DNA of 10,480 nucleotides. Origin: Patescibacteria group bacterium. Lineage in GTDB: Bacteria; Patescibacteriota; UBA1384; CAILIB01. Position numbers and translations under genes: made by a program. Below, piece after piece: positions 6,511 through 10,480 of this stretch. The stretch's first letter is position 1. Each line of letters opens with the position of its first letter. The stretch lies in the NCBI GenBank assembly GCA_018968785.1, contig JAGWZN010000015.1, positions 1 to 10,480 on the forward strand, in the 5' to 3' direction. The notes below the pieces were generated by a model. It was not told the origin of the DNA and made no database searches. It saw nothing but the letters and a program-made list of their open reading frames with translations.

Positions 6511-7080
6511 CGGAACGGTAGCGGTAATCGTAATGGTGTTATCGGAGAGAACGTAGGTGGCGATTTGGGTGGTATCGCCGGTCGTCACAGAGACGGTATT
6601 CAAGTACTGTCCGGGTGAGCTGGGGTTAGTGATACCGGCCGTAATCCAGAACCCATAAACGGTACTGGTACTAAGCGCGCTTCCTCCGGAGGTTGAAAAG
6701 GTTACGACTTGCCCGGAAGCGGTGCCGTTAGCCACGCTGGGCCAAGCCACTACCGAAGCGCCATTATATGTACTAGGTAGACCGCTGGTGGAAATGGTAA
6801 TGGCGCCAGCGCCGGTAGCAACCGTATAGCCGGACGCAAAAGTAATAACGACATTCTGAGCGGTGGTGGAAGTGGCTGGCTGAGCGATAACTAAAATATT
6901 ACCGGAAGCGGCCGTACCGGACGCTACCATATTGGTAAACTCCATGGAAGCGAAGGTAAACGGTGCTGCCTTGGCCCGGCCGGGTGTGAACGGTGAAAAG
7001 GCGAACAACAGAGAAAAAATTGTTGCCAGTACAACTACTAGTCTCCGTGAGTACGCGAAATTATTGCCCCTATATATCAT
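6022..7080 (-). CDS. secreted surface protein with a WxL-like C-terminal beta domain
   Basis: A 352-residue exported protein, rich in Thr, Ser, Ala and Gly with almost no Cys. A signal peptide ends GRAKA, with cleavage after about residue 38. The N-terminal half (about 39-190) is a beta-rich domain. The C-terminal domain (about 190-352) begins PPIFSLTMGG, includes TNAAQGWTAWMKSQNQALKS (225-244) and ends YTDMLTVIAAGNF. The same domain ends the neighbour at 7214-8266. The pattern of a GW-containing strand and a final Y-x-D-x-x-T strand recalls the Firmicutes WxL cell-surface domain, but the distal WxL motif is missing, so homology is only suggested. There is no LPXTG or membrane anchor. I prefer the ATG at 7080. 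A GTG 36 bases upstream (7116) is in frame and would add 12 residues before the signal peptide. It is the first gene of a unit with the PH-domain and PPC genes. Confidence 0.78.
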   Translation of the reverse strand: MIYRGNNFAYSRRLVVVLATIFSLLFAFSPFTPGRAKAAPFTFASMEFTNMVASGTAASGNILVIAQPATSTTAQNVVITFASGYTVATGAGAITISTSGLPSTYNGASVVAWPSVANGTASGQVVTFSTSGGSALSTSTVYGFWITAGITNPSSPGQYLNTVSVTTGDTTQIATYVLSDNTITITATVPPIFSLTMGGNTDAFTGNLSPTAIVLTTGQTATIATNAAQGWTAWMKSQNQALKSATTGSGNDIPSVSAGSLQTLSSGTPAYALAVSSTHASGTGTITVSTAYSGNGTTQGGALTAGFTQIAKSTGTASADVVTLKELAAISATTGAATDYTDMLTVIAAGNF

Positions 7081-7153
7081 GACAGTATTCAACCGTTCGC
7101 CACTTGCGATTGTCACTAGAACGTTTCAACAGCTGCGAATTAGTAATGTTGAA

Positions 7154-7171
7154 GCTATAATTCAGTATAGC
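7154..7171. promoter_or_regulatory. inverted repeat spanning the -10 region
   Basis: GCTATA (7154-7159) and TATAGC (7166-7171) are perfect inverted copies 6 bases apart. The right arm overlaps the minus-strand -10 TATACT (7169-7164). On the plus strand the left arm creates TATAAT (7156-7161), so the site could act as a two-way promoter. An operator is also possible. Confidence 0.3.
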
Positions 7172-7194
7172 ATTGTCCAGTCTCAGCCTGTCAA
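7164..7194 (-). promoter_or_regulatory. promoter for the surface protein-PH-PPC unit
   Basis: On the minus strand a perfect TTGACA (7194-7189) is followed after 19 bases by TATACT (7169-7164), preceded by TGC to make an extended -10. The 19-base spacer is longer than the ideal 17, which the extended -10 may offset. Transcription should begin near 7157, about 77 bases before the preferred ATG. Confidence 0.65.
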
Positions 7195-7213
7195 GCGTTC
7201 TTTGGCCGCGTTC

Positions 7214-7702
7214 TTAAAAATTCCCCGATCCGATAACCGTTACCACGTCGCTATAATCATTACTGGCCGGGGTGAGGGAGGTGATTTTAGCCTTTAAAAG
7301 CAGTTCGCCGTGACCACCGGTAATCGGTCCGCCGGAAGCGTACAGTTGACGGAACGAACCGTCCAGAATGCCGACGTTCTGACTGCTGCCGTTATACGGA
7401 CTGCTCACGGTGGCCGGACCGCCGCTACTCTGACTGACGGCGGTATTCTGAGCGCCGTATCCTTCCGGCGCGCTGCCGAGATCGGCGGTAGCCGAGCTGA
7501 TGGTATGACTGGTCAGACCGCTTTTCAGGCCAGCGTTCTGATCGCTCACAAAAATAGTGGCGCCGGAGTTGGCGTTAGTGCTGAAATCGGTCAGGATTTT
7601 ATGGGGACTGTCGGTCACCGTATTAGCGGTTAACTGGCCGAAGCTAATGGAGAACGGAGGTGATGGCTGGTTGTCGGTGGTGATATTCAGAGTAAAAGTG
7701 GG
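7214..7702 (-). other. shared C-terminal beta domain, copy 2
   Basis: Residues 189-350 of the FN3 surface protein. It is the counterpart of the domain at 6022-6510, with the same motif order and the same final GNF followed by TAA. Even the DNA ends alike (AATTTTTAAG). Overall identity outside the motifs is low, so the two domains are old paralogues or independent recruits, not a recent copy. Confidence 0.6.
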
Positions 7703-8266
7703 AGAGGAAGTAGCGGCGGAGGCAACCGGTCCGAAGCCGCTGGCGGTGTATTTTCCGTGAATAGCTTTCACCTTCATCTTATAGGTGGTGCCGGGAGTCA
7801 GGCCGATGACCAGCCCGCCGCTGGCGCCGCCCCAGACGGCGTAGGTCTGATACACGGCGGTGGCGCCAACCGTTCCATCCGCCTGGACGTAGTTGGTGGT
7901 GGCGAAATTATCGCTGCTGATAGCGATCGCGAACACGGCATCGCTGGCGTTGCCGCCGGTATTTACGATATATGAGAGCTTGTTGTAATAAGAAGAGGGG
8001 TTGGTAAAGGTCGGGGCGGGCGGCACGTTGGCCTCTTCAGTAAAAATCAAGCCGGCGCCCAGGTTATAGTGGCTGCCGTTTAATTGCGTGCCATCGGTTT
8101 CCCCGACGATGCCTTGACTGGCGTAATGGCTGGAAACGGAGTTAGCCGAGCCGCCGGCGCCAAAACTGTACTGTGGCAGCTGGTAGTTGGTGCTGCTGGG
8201 AAAGGCGCTTAGTAGTAGGCCGCCGGAGCCGATTAGTTTTAGAAAAGTTGCCAGACTTTTTTTCAT
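7214..8266 (-). CDS. secreted FN3-domain surface protein with a WxL-like C-terminal domain
   Basis: A 350-residue exported protein. The signal peptide is MKKSLATFLKLIGSGGLLLSAF (1-22). Residues 30-75 hold ANSVSSHYASQGIVGE and SHYNLGAGLI, a segment often seen in Patescibacteria surface proteins. After the linker VPPAPTF (81-87) comes a fibronectin type III-like domain (about 88-187), with LTPGTTYKMKVKAIHG (156-171) and GFGPVASAA (177-185) as its last strands. The C-terminal domain (about 189-350) contains TNANSGATIFVSDQNAGLKS (230-249) and ends YSDVVTVIGSGNF, as in the 6022-7080 protein. Here the tryptophan of that protein's GW is Ala. No sorting signal or membrane anchor is visible. The start is placed at the ATG (8266) opening the signal peptide; an in-frame ATG at 8326 would add 20 charged residues in front of it. 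The gene is divergent from the pair of membrane-anchored Ig-like proteins and may be attached to the cell by them. Confidence 0.78.
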   Translation of the reverse strand: MKKSLATFLKLIGSGGLLLSAFPSSTNYQLPQYSFGAGGSANSVSSHYASQGIVGETDGTQLNGSHYNLGAGLIFTEEANVPPAPTFTNPSSYYNKLSYIVNTGGNASDAVFAIAISSDNFATTNYVQADGTVGATAVYQTYAVWGGASGGLVIGLTPGTTYKMKVKAIHGKYTASGFGPVASAATSSPTFTLNITTDNQPSPPFSISFGQLTANTVTDSPHKILTDFSTNANSGATIFVSDQNAGLKSGLTSHTISSATADLGSAPEGYGAQNTAVSQSSGGPATVSSPYNGSSQNVGILDGSFRQLYASGGPITGGHGELLLKAKITSLTPASNDYSDVVTVIGSGNF

Positions 8267-8306
8267 AGAGTGTGTCCAGAATATGCCGAGTTTATGCCTC
8301 TTTCTC

Positions 8307-8315
8307 ACTATACCA
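8307..8315 (-). promoter_or_regulatory. possible extended -10 for the FN3 surface protein gene
   Basis: On the minus strand TGGTATAGT (8315-8307) fits an extended -10 (TGn followed by a TATAAT-like box). No good -35 is seen at 16-18 bases. It would start transcription near 8300, giving a leader of about 33 bases before the ATG at 8266. Confidence 0.35.
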
Positions 8316-8331
8316 TATTGCGACAATCGGC

Positions 8332-8337
8332 TATGCT
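8332..8337 (+). promoter_or_regulatory. possible -10 box giving a leaderless transcript
   Basis: TATGCT (8332-8337) ends 6 bases before the ATG at 8344, where transcription would normally begin, so the mRNA could start at or very near the start codon. There is no Shine-Dalgarno and no convincing -35, so this is tentative. Confidence 0.3.
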
Positions 8338-8343
8338 AGGTGC

Positions 8344-9450
8344 ATGCGCACAATTTTTTGCCGTTTTGCCATCATCATTTTTCTCCTCCTCCTTCCTTTT
8401 GGCCGCCCGCCCGCCGCGTATGCCGCTTCCGACGGTCAGGCTCCGGTCGATCCGACCGATACTTCACTTCATCTTGATACCAGCACCCCTTTGGTCAGTC
8501 TGATCGGCAAGCCGGGGCAGGCAGTGCCGGTGCAGTTGCGGATTGAAAACTTCGGATCTCATCCGGAAACGCTGACTATTACCATCAATAAATTTACGGC
8601 GGCCGATGAATCGGGTTCTCCGAGGCTGGAAGCGTTAACGCCGGCTGATCTTTTCGGCAACTGGATTACCTTTTCGCCAAAAACGTTTACGATCCAGCCG
8701 AACGAGTGGAAGACGATTACGGCGACTATCGCTATTCCGGAAAACGCGGGGTTTAGCTACTATCCGGTTTTCACTTTCTCCCGGCTGAATGGCGCGCCGG
8801 CCAATCTGCAAGGCGGTACCAGCCTGATTGGCGGCGTGGGGATTCTGCTTTTGCTGGCTATCGACCGGCCGGATGCAAAGCGCCAGTTGGAGTTTCTGGA
8901 TTTTTCCACCGATAAGGCGGTTTATCAGTTTCTGCCGGTGACGTTTCAGGTGCGGCTGCGTAATACCGGCAATGTTTTCGTCGTGCCGACCGGCAATATT
9001 TTTATTGACCAGGGCAATAAGCACGATATCGCCGTCCTCCCGATCAATAAGGAAAACGGCAATATTCTGCCGAATAGTATCCGGCGGTATACGTCCAGCC
9101 AATGGAGCGACGGCTTTCCGGTGTACGTGCCGCAAAAAAACGGCAACCAAGCCGTGACTCAGCCGAATGGCGCGCCGGTTATGAAACTGAATTGGGATAT
9201 GACCAAACTATCTAATTTCCGAATCGGCCGGTACCGGGCGACGGCGGTTGTCGTGTACAATAACGGTACCCGCGACGTGCCGCTTAGCCTATCAACCGAT
9301 TTTTGGGTAATTCCCTGGTGGATACTGACCGGCGGAGCGGTGATCCTACTGATTTTGCTGGCCGGCCTGTATTCCATTCTGAAAAGCCTGTTCCGGCGGC
9401 GGCGTCATCCTCGGCCATCTCAGCCACCCCGGCCATCAATGCCGGCGTAA
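8344..9450 (+). CDS. membrane-anchored two-domain Ig-like protein, DUF916/WxLIP-like (copy A)
   Basis: A 368-residue protein anchored outside the cell membrane. The signal peptide (1-27) ends PPAAYA. The first beta-sandwich (about 48-175) has IGKPGQAVPVQLRIENFG (54-71) and WITFSPKTFTIQPNEWKTIT (107-126). The second (about 180-320) has LRNTGNVFVVPTGNIFI (205-221) and GRYRATAVVVYNNG (295-308). A FWVIPWWI turn leads into one membrane helix (323-346), then RRRR (351-354) and a Pro-rich cytosolic tail. This is the layout of WxL-interacting proteins (DUF916 plus DUF3324) of Firmicutes, and the strand pattern fits, but I see no proof of homology. The ATG at 8344 is preferred because it opens the signal peptide directly; an in-frame ATG at 8272 would put a 24-residue polar stretch ahead of it. 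It lies 10 bases before its paralogue and is divergent from the FN3 surface protein gene. It may bind or display the exported neighbours, which is inference. Confidence 0.75.
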   Translation: MRTIFCRFAIIIFLLLLPFGRPPAAYAASDGQAPVDPTDTSLHLDTSTPLVSLIGKPGQAVPVQLRIENFGSHPETLTITINKFTAADESGSPRLEALTPADLFGNWITFSPKTFTIQPNEWKTITATIAIPENAGFSYYPVFTFSRLNGAPANLQGGTSLIGGVGILLLLAIDRPDAKRQLEFLDFSTDKAVYQFLPVTFQVRLRNTGNVFVVPTGNIFIDQGNKHDIAVLPINKENGNILPNSIRRYTSSQWSDGFPVYVPQKNGNQAVTQPNGAPVMKLNWDMTKLSNFRIGRYRATAVVVYNNGTRDVPLSLSTDFWVIPWWILTGGAVILLILLAGLYSILKSLFRRRRHPRPSQPPRPSMPA

Positions 9451-9460
9451 TGATCGCTTC

Positions 9461-10453
9461 ATGAAAATCCTCTCTCGTTCCGGTCTCTGTCTGGTTGTCT
9501 TCCTGCTTGGCTGCTTGGTGCTTGTGGGGGCTAGCGGAGGGTTGGTTTGGGCAGCCGCGACCGGCGCCGACACGCCTCCCACCGTACCATCCGTGACGGA
9601 AAACGGGTTAACGGTGGCGCCCTATCTGCAGGATTTGACCTTGCCGAAAAACAGCGAGCCGCTGGAAACGACCATTCAGATTACTAATACGACCGCCTAT
9701 CCGCAGTCTCTGGAAGTGACGGCGGTCGATCTTTCCACCCTGAATAACTCGGGCGGCATTCCGCTGTTGGGGGCGAATCTGGCTAATCTGCAGGCCCGGT
9801 ACCGGCTATCGCCGTGGCTGACCGTATCGCCGGATACCTTTACGGTGGCTCCCGCGGCCAGCCAATCGGTGCAAATCACGGTACGCAACGATCCGGCCAT
9901 ACCGGCCGGTGGGCATTACGGCGCTATTCTCTTTCACGATCTTTCGGCTCGTGACGCGCAAAAAGGAGTAACGACGGTCGAGCCGATTGTAACCGCCTTG
10001 CTGTTTGTGAGTAAAACCGACGGTGCTCAGTACGGGTTGAACTTGGACAGTTGGGATCTGCCGCTGGTTTGGGATCGGCTGCCGGCATCCACCACCTTAC
10101 TGTTCCGCAATACCGGCACGGTGCATCTGGTGCCGCGCGGAGTGGTGCAGATTCTCGATCCGTTCGGCCGGGAGGTGGGGCGCGGTATTGTCGATCAAGA
10201 CTCCCTTTTTCTCTTTCCGGGCGTGAGTCGGACGTATCCGGTCTCAATCCGCTCGCTGGCGCTGCCGCTCGTGCCGGGCAGATACACAGTCACGGCTAGT
10301 TATCGGTACGATGGCAAAGCCGGTTTTGTGACGGTTAAACAGACCTTTTGGCTGACGCCGCCAATCTTTCTGCTATTTGTGGCGGTGCTCATTCTCGTTT
10401 TACTTGGTTTTTATTTCTTATTCTGGTACAACTGGTACAAAAGGAGGAGATAA
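9461..10453 (+). CDS. membrane-anchored two-domain Ig-like protein, DUF916/WxLIP-like (copy B)
   Basis: A 330-residue paralogue of the preceding gene product. A hydrophobic signal segment (8-30) ends GGLVWA, with cleavage near 31-33. The first beta-sandwich (about 50-185) has WLTVSPDTFTVAPAASQSVQ (119-138) and AGGHYGAILFHDL (149-161). The second (about 190-297) has LFRNTGTVHLVPRGVVQI (214-231) and VPGRYTVTASYRY (271-283), followed by QTFWLTPP. One membrane helix (300-322) and a short YKRRR tail close the protein. Shared landmarks with copy A are P-x-TFT-x-x-P, RNTG-x-V-x-x-VP-x-G, GRY-x-x-TA and FW-x-x-P just before the helix. The copies have diverged widely, so they probably have separate roles. 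It is co-transcribed with copy A (10-base gap, no Shine-Dalgarno). A hairpin terminator follows. A ligand such as peptidoglycan or a surface protein is only a guess. Confidence 0.77.
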   Translation: MKILSRSGLCLVVFLLGCLVLVGASGGLVWAAATGADTPPTVPSVTENGLTVAPYLQDLTLPKNSEPLETTIQITNTTAYPQSLEVTAVDLSTLNNSGGIPLLGANLANLQARYRLSPWLTVSPDTFTVAPAASQSVQITVRNDPAIPAGGHYGAILFHDLSARDAQKGVTTVEPIVTALLFVSKTDGAQYGLNLDSWDLPLVWDRLPASTTLLFRNTGTVHLVPRGVVQILDPFGREVGRGIVDQDSLFLFPGVSRTYPVSIRSLALPLVPGRYTVTASYRYDGKAGFVTVKQTFWLTPPIFLLFVAVLILVLLGFYFLFWYNWYKRRR

Positions 10454-10458
10454 AGGGG

Positions 10459-10480
10459 GAGATAATCCTACTTATCTCTT
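10459..10480 (+). terminator. likely intrinsic terminator, cut by window edge
   Basis: GAGATAA (10459-10465) and TTATCTC (10472-10478) form a perfect 7-base-pair stem with a 6-base loop, starting 6 bases after the stop codon of copy B. The window ends in TT right after the stem. G10457-G10458 could pair with these as wobbles. Whether a T-run follows cannot be seen. Confidence 0.55.

Noticed and set aside
7081..7116. GTG at 7116 as the start of the surface protein
   Set aside because: It adds 12 residues ahead of a well-formed signal peptide and has no Shine-Dalgarno. The ATG at 7080 is simpler, though the GTG cannot be excluded.
7310..7975. Plus-strand open frames within the FN3 surface protein gene
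   Set aside because: They are antisense to a gene with signal peptide, FN3-like and C-terminal domain features, and show no start signals or recognisable domains.
8272..8343. ATG at 8272 as the start of copy A, and ATG at 8326 for the divergent FN3 gene
   Set aside because: Both would place 20-24 polar residues before a normal signal peptide and would make the two divergent genes overlap, leaving no room for promoters. The starts at 8344 and 8266 each begin directly with a signal peptide.
9924..10299. Open frames on the minus and plus strands inside copy B
   Set aside because: They are Arg/Pro-rich shadow translations overlapping the conserved RNTG and GRY motifs of copy B.

Overview
The window is a dense bacterial segment of roughly 50-55% G+C with nine confident genes in five transcription units. 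It looks like a chromosome fragment of a Candidate Phyla Radiation (Patescibacteria) bacterium. The reasons are a pseudopilin with the RDAQRKSDLSQI stalk typical of that group, a secreted fibronectin-III protein of a kind common there, a secreted bactofilin-like membrane protein, many small surface proteins and very short intergenic gaps. This is a judgement from sequence style, not a phylogeny. TGA, TAA and TAG all appear as stops, so nothing indicates stop-codon recoding. No tRNA, rRNA, CRISPR array, transposase or gap over 300 bases was seen.

Region 1 (1-3240, minus strand) reads from right to left: an 87-residue single-pass membrane protein, a type IV pilin-like protein, and a P3A-type (plasma-membrane H+-ATPase class) pump whose start lies inside the pilin stop region. 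A possible further gene begins at the left edge. The unit has a good promoter and one strong Shine-Dalgarno site in the 148-base divergent region 3241-3388, which also holds an inverted repeat over the -35 box.

Region 2 (3389-5021, plus strand) carries a secreted bactofilin-like beta-helix protein with C-terminal membrane helices. It overlaps by 23 bases a flavodoxin.

Region 3 (5027-7080, minus strand) is a likely three-gene unit: a secreted surface protein, a two-helix membrane protein with a bacterial PH domain, and a PPC/DUF296 protein. A consensus -35 (TTGACA) and an extended -10 lie upstream. The last gene converges on the flavodoxin with a 5-base gap.

Region 4 (7214-10453) is the most interesting part. 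A minus-strand secreted protein with an FN3-like domain ends in the same kind of C-terminal domain as the 6022-7080 protein. It is divergent from two tandem plus-strand genes, both coding for signal peptide, two beta-sandwich domains, one C-terminal membrane helix and a basic tail. Those two are paralogues and resemble in layout the WxL-interacting proteins (DUF916/DUF3324) of Firmicutes. My working inference is a surface-display locus: two exported beta-domain proteins plus two membrane-anchored Ig-like partners. A hairpin that looks like a terminator begins just after the last gene and is cut by the window edge.
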